The notes beneath the pieces are model-generated. The model made no database searches. It was not told the DNA's origin and saw only the letters and a list, made by a program, of their open reading frames with translations. Shown piece by piece: positions 22,268-30,391 of a DNA stretch of 33,567 nt. The translations under genes and the position numbers were made by a program. The DNA lies in assembly GCA_016928995.1 (NCBI GenBank), contig JAFGJS010000061.1:1-33567 (forward strand), written 5' to 3'. How positions within the stretch are numbered: the first letter of the stretch is position 1; each line of letters starts with the position of its first letter. Origin of the DNA: Candidatus Sumerlaeota bacterium. GTDB lineage: Bacteria > Sumerlaeota > Sumerlaeia > JAFGJS01.

Positions 22268-22999
22268 ATGTTATATCGATACGACGATGGCAACAACTGG
22301 TTCGAAAAAATTCAGGCGCAAGGGGCGCTTTGTCTCACGGTGTGTTTGCTGGCGGGATGTCTCCGGCCTCAGGCGGAGTTTTTGCCCCAGAACGCCGCCA
22401 CGCAGACTTACTCCGTGGAGCATCTCGCGCAAGAGCCGGAACTGGACCGGATGGATGGATTAAAAGCCTTTCGATCCGCTGTGCCGATGGCCTTGCGCGA
22501 GAAGGACCGTGTGATTCTCTATCGCGATTCCTGGAGCGGACCGCAGGATTTAAGCGGGGAGATCCGGCTGGCGCACTCGGATCATGCGCTGTACCTTGCG
22601 GCGCAAGTGACGGACGATGACGTGCAGTACGCCGGGCATCCGGGCGAATGGAGCGGCGACGCGGTGAACCTGTTTCTCAAAACGGAAACCGAGGAGGGGA
22701 CGCGCGAGTTCATCTTCAAATTTTCCTGCGCCGGCACGCGTTATTGCTATTACAATCGCCTGTCCTATAATGGCGAGGAGTATCAATGGGGCGCCAGCCG
22801 GGCGGAGCGCGTCAAGGGAGGGTATTGGATCGCGGCGGAAATCCCCAAGCGCAACCTGGGGCTGCTCGGAATGGGCGATGAACGCGTCTGGTTCAACGTC
22901 TCCATCGAAGACAACAACAAGGGCGGCTATATGATGCTGCTGGGTCAAAGCGAGGGTTTTCTCAACGAGCCAGCCTGGATCGCGGCGGAGTTGAGATAG
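22268..22999 (+). CDS. Lipoprotein with a CBM9-like (DOMON-type) domain
   Basis: About 243 residues. A lipobox LLAGC follows a hydrophobic LCLTVC stretch, so the product is probably anchored in a membrane. The mature part has the sugar/heme-binding sandwich layout of carbohydrate-binding module family 9: EIRLAHSDHALYLAAQVTDD (first strands), GEWSGDAVNLFLKT, EFIFKFS, GGYWIAAEIPKRNLGL and VWFNVSIEDN. Such modules are often found as solitary lipoproteins in polysaccharide-using bacteria. The leader is odd: it lacks the usual basic n-region and no start has a ribosome-binding site. ATGs at 22268 and 22253 both fit. A different frame from 22288 begins with a strongly basic segment, so a frameshift is possible. 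Confidence 0.6.
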   Translation: MLYRYDDGNNWFEKIQAQGALCLTVCLLAGCLRPQAEFLPQNAATQTYSVEHLAQEPELDRMDGLKAFRSAVPMALREKDRVILYRDSWSGPQDLSGEIRLAHSDHALYLAAQVTDDDVQYAGHPGEWSGDAVNLFLKTETEEGTREFIFKFSCAGTRYCYYNRLSYNGEEYQWGASRAERVKGGYWIAAEIPKRNLGLLGMGDERVWFNVSIEDNNKGGYMMLLGQSEGFLNEPAWIAAELR

Positions 23000-23008
23000 G
23001 TTTTTTTT

Positions 23009-23077
23009 ACCACAGAGCACAGAGAACACAGAGAACCGAATTTGTTTTTTTAATTTCACGCAGAGACGCGGAGAACT
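23009..23077 (+). repeat. Two direct copies of the CACAGAGA-type repeat
   Basis: ACCACAGAGCACAGAGAACA begins at 23009 and CACGCAGAGACGCGGAGAAC lies at 23057-23076, both followed by GAATT-type sequence. They match the words at 1738-1825. They separate the CBM9-like lipoprotein from the pseudopilin remnant. Confidence 0.65.
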
Positions 23078-23147
23078 GAATTCTTAAAAGGCCTCTTCAT
23101 TGTTATAACAGCATAAGAACATATACGCTGCTTTTGCCGTCATATAT

Positions 23148-23510
23148 TTGGGATTAAGTCCTATATACATGTCATCCAGAGCGCCAGTTTCGCGCGCCAA
23201 GGCTGAATTGCGCAGCATGGCCACCGCTCTTGAAGCATATTGTGTGGATCATAACGCCTATCCACCGTATACGATGGACCCTGCGAAACAGGCTTGCTTC
23301 AAGACGCCATTCAGAATGCCCAGTTTTTCGATAGAAGCCGGCTCATTGACGACGCCGATCGGATATCTTGCGCGCTATCCGCTGGATGAGTTCAGCCGTT
23401 GGTCAGAGGAACGCACTTTCGCTTATTTCACCAGTGACAACGGACAGGACTGGATCGTAGTCAGCATAGCGCTTTCAGCGCAAATAAGGAACCATGATAG
23501 AAGAGATTGA
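23148..23510 (+). pseudogene. Pseudopilin (GspG-like) remnant, truncated at both ends
   Basis: The 120-codon frame contains RAKAELRSMATALEAYCVDH, then NAYPP, then LTTPIGYLARYPLDEF and FAYFTSDNGQDWIVVS. This is the C-terminal body of the pseudopilin-like proteins that normally start with a prepilin peptidase site and hydrophobic helix (FTLIELL) and end WILVSPGPDG. Here no such N-terminus is seen upstream within the frame back to a stop at 23106, only a short AAFAVIYLGLSPIYMS. After VVS the expected GPDG is replaced by an unrelated IALSAQIRNHDRRD. The start is TTG. It lies beside the CACAGAGA repeats. It may be a decayed gene, or a soluble derivative of the family. Confidence 0.5.
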
Positions 23511-23603
23511 CGCCTTTGTTGTTTAAAAAAGCTTCGCCCCGGTATAAACGCCGCTGGATAAGCTTTTGCTTCCTGAATTCCGATTTCTGAACTCTGACCG
23601 CTC

Positions 23604-24344
23604 TTACGCCATGATCATGCCGCCGTCGACCTGGATCACCTGGCCGGTGACGTAGCTTGACATGCCGCTGGCGAGGAACAGCGCGATGTTCGCCACGTCC
23701 TCCGGCGCGCCCAGCGTCTGCAGCGGGATGAACTGAATGATCGCCTCGCGCGCCTTGCCGGTCATCGCGTCGGTCATCGCGGACTGGATGAAGCCCGGCG
23801 CGATAGCGTTCACGCGGATGCCGCGCTTGGCGTATTCCTTGGCCAGCGTGCGGGTCATGCCGATCACGCCGGCCTTGCTCGCGCTGTAGTTCACCTGGCC
23901 CGGATTGCCCATGATGCCGACGACGCTGGCCATGTTGATCACGCTGCCCGGTCCGCGCTTGGGCATGCGCGGGATGCCCGCCTTGCAGCAATTGAACACG
24001 CCCTTCAGGTTCACGTTGATCACGAAGTCGAAATCCTCTTCCTTCATGCGCATCATGAGCTGATCGCGCGTGACGCCGGCGTTATTCACGAGGATGTCGA
24101 GCGAGCCGAGCTGCTCCACGGCCTGCTGCATCAGGTTCTCGCAGGATTCGAGGCTCGTGACGTTGCAGGCCACGGCGATGGCGCGGCGGCCAAGCGTCTT
24201 CACTTCTTCCACAGCGCTCTGCATAGTCTCTTCATTAATGTCGCTGATCACCACATCCGCGCCGTTCTGCGCGAGTTTCAGCGCCACGGCCTTGCCGATT
24301 CCCTGGCCCGATCCGGTCACAACGGCCACTTTTCCATCCAACAT
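23604..24344 (-). CDS. fabG: 3-oxoacyl-ACP reductase (SDR family)
   Basis: A 246-residue short-chain dehydrogenase. The NADPH-binding TGSGQGIG is at 10-17, NNAG at 87-90, and the catalytic Ser140, Tyr153 and Lys157 lie in NMASVVGIMG and NYSASK. The C-terminus ends VDGGMIMA, as in FabG. The family reduces 3-oxoacyl-ACP in fatty-acid synthesis, and this sequence is closer to FabG than to other SDR oxidoreductases. The start at 24344 is chosen for GGGAG 8 nt upstream and because it starts the fold at MLDGKVAVVTG; the open frame continues to 24407 without support. No fabD, acpP or fabF is adjacent, so it is detached from the usual fab cluster. Confidence 0.85.
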   Translation of the reverse strand: MLDGKVAVVTGSGQGIGKAVALKLAQNGADVVISDINEETMQSAVEEVKTLGRRAIAVACNVTSLESCENLMQQAVEQLGSLDILVNNAGVTRDQLMMRMKEEDFDFVINVNLKGVFNCCKAGIPRMPKRGPGSVINMASVVGIMGNPGQVNYSASKAGVIGMTRTLAKEYAKRGIRVNAIAPGFIQSAMTDAMTGKAREAIIQFIPLQTLGAPEDVANIALFLASGMSSYVTGQVIQVDGGMIMA

Positions 24345-24461
24345 AATCGCATCTCCCAAACAGTGAAATTTTGCGCCTACGCTATGCCCCGCGGCAGCGA
24401 CAATCAATCAAAAGTTCATCTTTTCGGACGCGATAAGAATATCGCTCAAAAGAGACGGCAT

Positions 24462-24525
24462 AAATGTGGGAGGGGCTGTCACCAGCCCCGAATCATTCGC
24501 GGCCGGGACGGCCGCTCCCACATTT
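24462..24525 (+). repeat. Compact 64-bp palindromic repeat with three-way-junction fold
   Basis: AAATGTGGGAG (24462-24472) pairs with CTCCCACATTT (24515-24525) as an outer stem. Inside it GGGGCT/AGCCCC (24472-24489) and GCGGCC/GGCCGC (24499-24515) form two further hairpins. This is a REP/cloverleaf-like intergenic repeat of the kind scattered in environmental genomes. It sits between fabG and the chemoreceptor's terminator. Confidence 0.75.
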
Positions 24526-24537
24526 TCAACATAACAA

Positions 24538-24566
24538 CGCGCCCGTTCCCATGCGGAACGGGCGCG
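24538..24566 (-). terminator. Terminator of the chemoreceptor gene
   Basis: CGCGCCCGTTCC (24538-24549) and GGAACGGGCGCG (24555-24566) are exact inverse complements around a 5-nt loop, 31 nt beyond the stop of the chemoreceptor. On the minus strand the sequence after the stem (TTGTTATGTTGAAAATG) is T-rich but not a pure T-run. Confidence 0.75.
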
Positions 24567-24597
24567 CTGGCGGACGATTCATTCAGAATCACGAGGA

Positions 24598-26523
24598 TTA
24601 GACTGAGACTTCCTCTGTCTCTTTGCTGCGCTGCGGCTGATGTTGCGGCGCGGGATTCCGGCGGAGGACATGCGTGAGCGGCGCCGTATGACGAGGGCGA
24701 CGCGTATGTGTGGCGTGGTGCGCAGTCCGTCCGTTGGCGTTCCGGGCGCCTTCGACAAGGCGCGCAAGGTCGGCGACGATCGAATCGAGTTCGCGCGCTT
24801 GAGCCGAGAGCTCCTCGCTGGCCGCCGCGGATTCTTCGGCGTTCGAAGCCACTTGCTGCGTGACGGTGTCCATCTGCGCCACGGCGGTGTTGATCTGACT
24901 GATTCCTTCGGATTGCTCGTTGGAGGCCGTCGCAATGACCGAGACATGCTCGGCGACTTTGCTTGAACTGCCAGCGACTTCCCGGACTCCCTCGGCGGCT
25001 TTCTGCACCATGTCGGAGCCTTTGTTGGCTTGTTCGACATTGGACTGAATCAGCGCTGCAGTGTCTTTTGCGGCGATGGCCGAACGTTGAGCCAGGTTGC
25101 GCACTTCTTCGGCGACGACGGCGAATCCCTTGCCGTGTTCGCCGGCGCGCGCCGCCTCGACGGCGGCGTTCAACGCGAGCAGGTTGGTCTGGAAGGCGAT
25201 CTCCTCGATCGTCTTGATGATTCCGGAGATCTTATCCGAAGATTCCTTGATGCCGCCCATCGTCGCAACCATCTGCTCCATCGCCTGAGCGGTTTCGCTC
25301 ACGATCCGCGACGCGTCGTTCATCATCTCGTTGGCCTTGATCGCGCTGTCGGCGTTGCCTCGCGCCTGACCGGCCAGCTCTTCCAACGCCGAGGACGTCT
25401 CCTCAAGGCTCGCGGCCTGCTCCGTCGCGCCTTCAGCCAACTGCTGGCTGGATTGCGAAATTTCGTTCGAGGCCGACGCCACCTGCTCCGAGCCGGTTTG
25501 CAGCCCGGCGATCGCTTTTGTAAGAGGCTTGGTGATGGCGCGCGTGATCATATAGGCGAGGATGACGCCGAGCACGATGCTGATCGCCGCGAGCACCATG
25601 ACCAGCGCGTTTGTGCGAGCGGTGATCGTGTTCGCCTGATTGCTCAACGATGTTCCAAGGGTGTCCATCTCCTTGACGATATTCGAAGCCAGTCCCAGCA
25701 ATTCCGCCGTGGTTTCACGCTCCTTCATAATCCCCCTGATATACTGCTCGCCCGCAGCTTTGTATTCGGCGAGATAACCCGCAATGTCTCCGGCTGCGGC
25801 GGCAAGCTCGCCCTCGTTTTTCACCTGCTCGGACCAGCGTTGCAAACCGGCGATTGCGTTATCCAGCTGCTTCAGATACCCATCCCGCTGCGCATCGTTG
25901 TTTGTCGCAATCAGGTAAACGGCGGTCACGCGAAGCAGCAGGAACGGCTGCACAACGTCTTGATTCAATCCGGAGTCCATTTGCGTCCATTTGGAGAGAG
26001 CATCGGCATCGCCAGCCTTTTCCGCCTGGGCAATCGCGGGGGCAAGCACTTTTTCCTTGGCCGCGTTGATTTTGGAGGTGACGTCCCATCCAACACGGCT
26101 CCACACTTTAAACGCGTCGTCTTTCGTCGTTCTAGCCTCCATTTGAGACTCGAAACTCTTCCGGTACGCGGGAAGAATTCCCTCAATGCGCGCGAGTGTG
26201 TCCTGGTCCGCCTTCAGGAGTCCATCCGAGGTCTTCAAGCCCTGAATTTGCTTACTCAGACTTTCGTAGGCTTCAAGCAGCAACTCCCCCGCATGCTTCG
26301 ATGCTCCGTCATTTTTCTCAAAGCCGTTCGCGGCGAACTCCAAACGATGCTTGGCGCATTGATTCAAGTCGCTCAGGGCTTCATTGCCTTTTTCCATCAG
26401 CGCCGATTTAACTTTGACTTTGGACATTCCATACCATGATGTCCCGCCAAGAATAGCTGTGATGGCAATCAGGATTCCGAAGCCGAGTGTCAGCTTCATC
26501 GCCAGTTTCATGTCCTTAAACAT
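24598..26523 (-). CDS. Methyl-accepting chemotaxis protein with HBM-like sensor and almost no HAMP
   Basis: A 641-residue inner-membrane chemoreceptor. TM1 is about 11-29 and TM2 about 306-326; between them a roughly 275-residue all-helical domain has the size and pattern of a helical bimodular (HBM) or four-helix sensor. After TM2, [20 protein letters not shown] passes straight into the signalling coiled coil, with no recognisable GDL or DEIG of a normal HAMP. The tip [20 protein letters not shown] (441-460) contacts CheA and CheW. The last 45 residues are His- and Arg-rich and lack a CheR-binding NWETF end. AAAGGAGG lies ahead of the ATG. No other che gene is present, so this is an orphan receptor. 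Ligand unknown. Confidence 0.93.
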   Translation of the reverse strand: MFKDMKLAMKLTLGFGILIAITAILGGTSWYGMSKVKVKSALMEKGNEALSDLNQCAKHRLEFAANGFEKNDGASKHAGELLLEAYESLSKQIQGLKTSDGLLKADQDTLARIEGILPAYRKSFESQMEARTTKDDAFKVWSRVGWDVTSKINAAKEKVLAPAIAQAEKAGDADALSKWTQMDSGLNQDVVQPFLLLRVTAVYLIATNNDAQRDGYLKQLDNAIAGLQRWSEQVKNEGELAAAAGDIAGYLAEYKAAGEQYIRGIMKERETTAELLGLASNIVKEMDTLGTSLSNQANTITARTNALVMVLAAISIVLGVILAYMITRAITKPLTKAIAGLQTGSEQVASASNEISQSSQQLAEGATEQAASLEETSSALEELAGQARGNADSAIKANEMMNDASRIVSETAQAMEQMVATMGGIKESSDKISGIIKTIEEIAFQTNLLALNAAVEAARAGEHGKGFAVVAEEVRNLAQRSAIAAKDTAALIQSNVEQANKGSDMVQKAAEGVREVAGSSSKVAEHVSVIATASNEQSEGISQINTAVAQMDTVTQQVASNAEESAAASEELSAQARELDSIVADLARLVEGARNANGRTAHHATHTRRPRHTAPLTHVLRRNPAPQHQPQRSKETEEVSV

Positions 26524-26715
26524 TGAGATCCTCCTTTGCCCCGACTTCGAATCCGAACTGTTTTGAGCGACATTTCCGCACGCCTGACCATGAGATCGGC
26601 CAAGTAAAGGTGGTGATACGATTCTGTCACTGAAGTCTCGCGGGCCAAGCTCCTGGAATTGTCAGTATTTATTTCAAGTTTTTTTGTACACTTTTTTAAG
26701 GGCATACATGTGCAA

Positions 26716-26743
26716 TTATCGGTAGTTTTATATAGTTTCTTTA
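26716..26743 (-). promoter_or_regulatory. Possible sigma-28 (FliA-type) promoter of the chemoreceptor gene
   Basis: On the minus strand TAAAGAAA (26743-26736) and ACCGATAA (26723-26716) are separated by 12 nt. The flagellar sigma-28 consensus is TAAAGTTT, 11 nt, GCCGATAA, so this is a near match with spacing one longer. It would leave an untranslated leader of roughly 185 nt before the ATG at 26523. Chemoreceptor genes are common sigma-28 targets. Confidence 0.35.
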
Positions 26744-26767
26744 TTTTTACTGATGTGTTTTGTTCGA

Positions 26768-26810
26768 TTTTTGCGAAATCCGCACATTCTTTAGTCAAAT
26801 TTCGCAAAAA
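26768..26810. repeat. 12-bp inverted repeat upstream of the chemoreceptor promoter
   Basis: TTTTTGCGAAAT (26768-26779) and ATTTCGCAAAAA (26799-26810) are exact inverse complements with a 19-nt loop. It could be an operator or a hairpin that insulates the promoter; nothing in the sequence decides between them. Confidence 0.55.
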
Positions 26811-27065
26811 TTCCCATTTTGTTGAACATTTTACCATTTTTGGGCGCATCGATAGATTATAGATTGCTCAACAATGATAACATTGCCGACTTGTTCTATA
26901 TCAACGATCCTTCGAATATGCCATGATACCCGAGCGACGTGTGGCGCTCAAAAATGGACTGCGACCTCAAGTATTTCGGCATCGATCGATGAAGGTGCAA
27001 TACACACGCTGTTTCTTCTGGAGATAATCCTTGCAAAGCCGCTCTGTGCGTTATGAAATCCCGGC

Positions 27066-28019
27066 ATGATCGAAGTGCGGCGACTCTCCAAGTCTTACGG
27101 ACCCATCGAGGCGGTGCGGGAAATCTCGTTCTCCGCGACGGCTGGCGATATCTTGGGCTTTCTCGGGCTGAACGGCGCAGGAAAGACGACCACGATGCGC
27201 ATCCTGACGGGGTACATGCCGCCGACGCGCGGCGAGGCCGTCGTGGCGGGGCACGATGTGGTGCGTGAATCGCAGGAAGTGCGCCGCCGCATCGGATACC
27301 TTCCCGAACGCGTGCCGCTTTACTATGACATGACGGTGCGCGGTTTTCTGAATTTTATGCATGAGTTGAAGCAATATCCGCGGGCCAAACGCAAAGCGGA
27401 CGTGGATCGCGCGCTGGAGCTGTGCGGCTTGACCCACGTGCAGGGACGCCTGACCGGCAATCTCTCGCGCGGCTATCAGCAGCGCACGGGATTGGCGCAG
27501 GCCGTGCTCGGCGATCCGAAAGTGATCGTGCTGGACGAGCCGACCGTGGGGCTCGATCCCGCGCAGGTGGTGGAGATCCGCAAGATGATCCGCGGCCTGG
27601 CGCAGGACCGCACCGTGATCCTGAGCACGCACATCCTGCCCGAAGTGAGCATGATCTGCAACAAGGTCGTGATCATCAACCAGGGGCGCATCGCGCTCGA
27701 GGCGCGGATGGACGAGTTGGAAGCGGCGAATCCGGCGGCGCGCCTGACGCTTACGGTGCAGGGGCCGCGCAACGGACTTGAACGAATCATCAACGACACC
27801 CCCGGCGTGCACGGCGTCGAGCTGGAACTCGCGGCCTCGCGCGAGAATTGCTGGACGCTGCACGTAGATACGCGCAAGGACACTGACGCACGCGGCGATA
27901 TCGCGCAACGGCTGGTGAACGGCGGCTGGAAACTGCTCGAACTGCGCGGCGCGGGCGCCATGCTGGAAGAGCGCTTCCTGGCGGCGACAGACAACAGCCG
28001 GAAGGAGGGCGCGGCGTAA
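27066..28019 (+). CDS. ABC transporter ATPase, GldA-like
   Basis: A 317-residue ATP-binding subunit. Walker A GLNGAGKTT is at 34-42, the Q-loop position reads YLPERVPLY near 78-86 (Glu in place of Gln, usual in this subfamily), signature LSRGYQQR is at 133-140, Walker B VIVLDEPT at 153-160 and H-loop His189. It opens a four-gene operon and overlaps the next gene by one base (TAATG, with AAGGAGG upstream). Downstream partners are a permease, a GldG-like protein and a DUF4340 protein. This set is known from gliding-motility genomes but is common in non-gliding ones too, where its substrate is unknown. Confidence 0.93.
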   Translation: MIEVRRLSKSYGPIEAVREISFSATAGDILGFLGLNGAGKTTTMRILTGYMPPTRGEAVVAGHDVVRESQEVRRRIGYLPERVPLYYDMTVRGFLNFMHELKQYPRAKRKADVDRALELCGLTHVQGRLTGNLSRGYQQRTGLAQAVLGDPKVIVLDEPTVGLDPAQVVEIRKMIRGLAQDRTVILSTHILPEVSMICNKVVIINQGRIALEARMDELEAANPAARLTLTVQGPRNGLERIINDTPGVHGVELELAASRENCWTLHVDTRKDTDARGDIAQRLVNGGWKLLELRGAGAMLEERFLAATDNSRKEGAA

Positions 28020-28795
28020 TGAAAGCCGACTTCGTTCCGATTCTGAAGCGTGAAATCTACGGCATGGCCGCCAGCCCTGGATTTTACGTGATCGCAGGCT
28101 TGTTCTTTCTGCTCGCCAGCGGATTGTTCCTGAATAACATCTACAGCTTTGTGGAAGACATGTTTCAACAGTCGCAGGATCCTGCGTATTTCCAGGAGCC
28201 CGTGAATTTCACGCGCGACGTGGTGACGCCGACGTTCCTGGGATTGGCTGGACTGTATCTCTTCTTCATGCCGATCCTGCTGATGCGCAGCCTGGCGGAG
28301 GAGCGCGCGTCCGGCACGCTCGAACTGCTTACGACCTCGCCAGTGTCGGACTGGGGGATCGTGCTGGGCAAGTTTCTCGGCGCGGTCGCGGCGAATCTGC
28401 TGCTGCTGACCGGCGCCGGAGTGTATGCGGCGCTGATGCTCTGGATCGGCGATGTGGAGTGGCCGGTGTTGATTTGCTGTATGGCCGGGCTGCTGTTGGT
28501 CGGCATGGCGTTCGCCTCCTTCGGGCTTTTCGCCTCGGCGCTCACGCGAAGCCAGACCGCCGCGGCGATGATCGGCTTCCTCGGCCTGCTGACGCTGATG
28601 CTGCTGCGGCAATTCACGCCGGCGCAGTCTGGCTGGATCGGCAAGACGGTCTACGACATCGCGTTCCAGACACACATGGAGCCGTTGTTCAAAGGCGTGC
28701 TGCGCTTGGAGGACATGGTTTACCTCGCGCTGTTCACGCTGTTTTTTCTCGTGCTCACGCACGCCATGCTCAAATCCCGGCACTGGAGGGCGTAG
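28019..28795 (+). CDS. ABC-2 permease, GldF-like
   Basis: A 258-residue protein with about six transmembrane helices. It starts VPILKREIYGMAASPGFYVI, the usual ABC-2/GldF opening, and keeps the MRSLAEERASGTLELLTTSP coupling segment that follows TM2 in this family. It overlaps the ATPase stop by one base and its own stop abuts the ATG of the GldG-like gene, so expression of the three is coupled. With the ATPase it forms the membrane channel of the complex. Confidence 0.9.
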   Translation: MKADFVPILKREIYGMAASPGFYVIAGLFFLLASGLFLNNIYSFVEDMFQQSQDPAYFQEPVNFTRDVVTPTFLGLAGLYLFFMPILLMRSLAEERASGTLELLTTSPVSDWGIVLGKFLGAVAANLLLLTGAGVYAALMLWIGDVEWPVLICCMAGLLLVGMAFASFGLFASALTRSQTAAAMIGFLGLLTLMLLRQFTPAQSGWIGKTVYDIAFQTHMEPLFKGVLRLEDMVYLALFTLFFLVLTHAMLKSRHWRA

Positions 28796-30391
28796 ATGGA
28801 TCGCTGGCTCCGGCTGGCTCCGGTTGTGGGAGCGATCATGGTCATCGGCGGACTCACGCTGATGATTCTGCATTTGCGTCTCGATCTGCCCGGCTACGGC
28901 GTGCATCCCGCCGAACCGCTCTGCGTTGTGCTGGGGCTGGCGCTGTTTCTTTCGCTTTTCGCGCGCGGCATGCAGCGCAACGCCGGCGCGTACGCGGCTC
29001 ATGCGCTGACGATGATCTTTTTCGCCTTGCTGCTGATGACGCTGTTCGAAATCGCGCAGAATCATTCGCCGCGCTGGGATCTGACGCGGGCCAAGGCGAA
29101 TTCACTTTCGCCGCAGGCGGCGCGCTTCTTGCATGAGTTGGAAAATCCCGTGCACCTGACGGTGTTCGTGCCGTCGCCGGAAAAGCGCGAGGCGGACGAG
29201 TTCATGCGCAAGTTCAGCGCCGAAACGCCGCTCTTGACATATGACATCACCGATCCCGTGATCGACCGCGCGGCCACGCAGCACGTCACGGACGATCCGA
29301 ACGTGCAGGTGAATTACGAGGAAACATACGCGATAGTGTATGATCCGGAGACGGCGGACCGGCCGCGCATGCAGCGCGAGATCCTGCGCAAGGCCAAGGC
29401 CGTGGAGCTGACTCAGGAGGCCTTGATCAACGCCGTCGCGCAGGCGCTCAATGAACGCAAGCGCACGCTGTATTACCTCGTGGGGCATGGCGAACCGAGC
29501 CTCGATCCCGTGGAGGGCGAGAATGCGCGCAGCGTTTCAACCTTGCGCGGCGAGTTGCAGGAGCGCGGCTTCGAACTCAAGCCGCTGAACGCGGCGCAAA
29601 CGGGCGTCGTGCCGGAGGATTGCGAGACGCTGCTGTGCATCGCGCCGCGCGCGGACCTGGCGCCGATGGAACGAACGATCCTGCAGGATTGGCTCGACGA
29701 GGGGGGCAAGGCGATCATCATGCTCAACCCGCTGCTCTCGAAAACCGGCCGGTTGGATCAATTCGGCGAACTGCTGATGCGTTACGGCGTTCGGGCGCAC
29801 GTGGATCAAATCGCCCTGGACTTGCAGATGGGCAATCGTGACGCGAACTACGCCATGTTTCCGATTCATTCAATCAATGAAAGCCCGCTGACGCGCGGCA
29901 TCAAGCAGAACTTCAACATGGCCTGGGCCATGCCGCTTGCGCCCGGACCCACGGCGGCGGATTATCATTTCGAAGATTTGATCTTCACCTCGGAACAGAC
30001 CTTCTCCGTCCCTGTGCCGGTCTGGTTCACCGGCAAGATTGAGCCGCCGAAAACCAGGGAAGGCTACTTTCGCCATACGCTGGCAGCGACCGTGTCGAAA
30101 GAGACCGGCGCCGGTCACGGCGTCAAGCTGCTCGTGATCGGCGACGGCGAATGTGTGCTGGACGGCGCGCGCATCGGCCAGCCGCAGCTCGCGCTGATTT
30201 TCAACGCGCTGAACTGGATGCTGGCCGGCGGCCGGCAGATCGCCATCCCGCCGGTGAAAGTGGCGAACACGCCGGCGAACTTCACGCCCCTCCAACTCCG
30301 CGTCGTCCTGCTGGTTTGCCTGGTGCTGCTCCCCTGCTCGCTGCTCTTCGGCGGATACGGACTCGCGATGCTGAGGAGGCGCATGCGATGA
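28796..30391 (+). CDS. GldG-like auxiliary ABC protein
   Basis: A 531-residue protein. Two N-terminal transmembrane helices (about 9-27 and 66-88), then an exported domain, then a C-terminal helix near 500-520. It has WDLTRAKANSLSPQAARFLH, the family's conserved segment, followed by VHLTVFVPSPEKREADEFM, LYYLVGHGEPSLDP and WLDEGGKAIIMLNPLLSKTG, the last being the glutamine-amidotransferase-like fold of GldG (Gly-His-Gly rather than a catalytic Cys-His-Glu). GGAGGG lies ahead of the ATG. The next gene starts inside its stop codon (ATGA). It likely sits in the periplasm and couples the ABC complex to an unknown substrate. Confidence 0.85.
   Translation: MDRWLRLAPVVGAIMVIGGLTLMILHLRLDLPGYGVHPAEPLCVVLGLALFLSLFARGMQRNAGAYAAHALTMIFFALLLMTLFEIAQNHSPRWDLTRAKANSLSPQAARFLHELENPVHLTVFVPSPEKREADEFMRKFSAETPLLTYDITDPVIDRAATQHVTDDPNVQVNYEETYAIVYDPETADRPRMQREILRKAKAVELTQEALINAVAQALNERKRTLYYLVGHGEPSLDPVEGENARSVSTLRGELQERGFELKPLNAAQTGVVPEDCETLLCIAPRADLAPMERTILQDWLDEGGKAIIMLNPLLSKTGRLDQFGELLMRYGVRAHVDQIALDLQMGNRDANYAMFPIHSINESPLTRGIKQNFNMAWAMPLAPGPTAADYHFEDLIFTSEQTFSVPVPVWFTGKIEPPKTREGYFRHTLAATVSKETGAGHGVKLLVIGDGECVLDGARIGQPQLALIFNALNWMLAGGRQIAIPPVKVANTPANFTPLQLRVVLLVCLVLLPCSLLFGGYGLAMLRRRMR

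Larger units (their letters stand above)
26524..27065. other. 542-bp AT-rich intergenic region
   Basis: Divergent spacer between the chemoreceptor (minus) and gldA-like (plus) genes. It is much more AT-rich than its surroundings, with T-runs. It holds the possible sigma-28 promoter and a 12-bp inverted repeat at 26768-26810. The short open frames that cross it have low-complexity translations and I do not accept them as genes. I see no promoter I can support for the plus-strand operon. Confidence 0.6.

Noticed and set aside
25030-26439. 469-codon plus-strand frame opposite the chemoreceptor
   Set aside because: Antisense shadow of a GC-rich coding region; the chemoreceptor has clear domains and a strong ribosome-binding site.
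27476-29065. 529-codon minus-strand frame opposite the gldA-gldF-gldG genes
   Set aside because: Gln/His/Arg-rich shadow translation with no motif; the plus-strand operon is certain.
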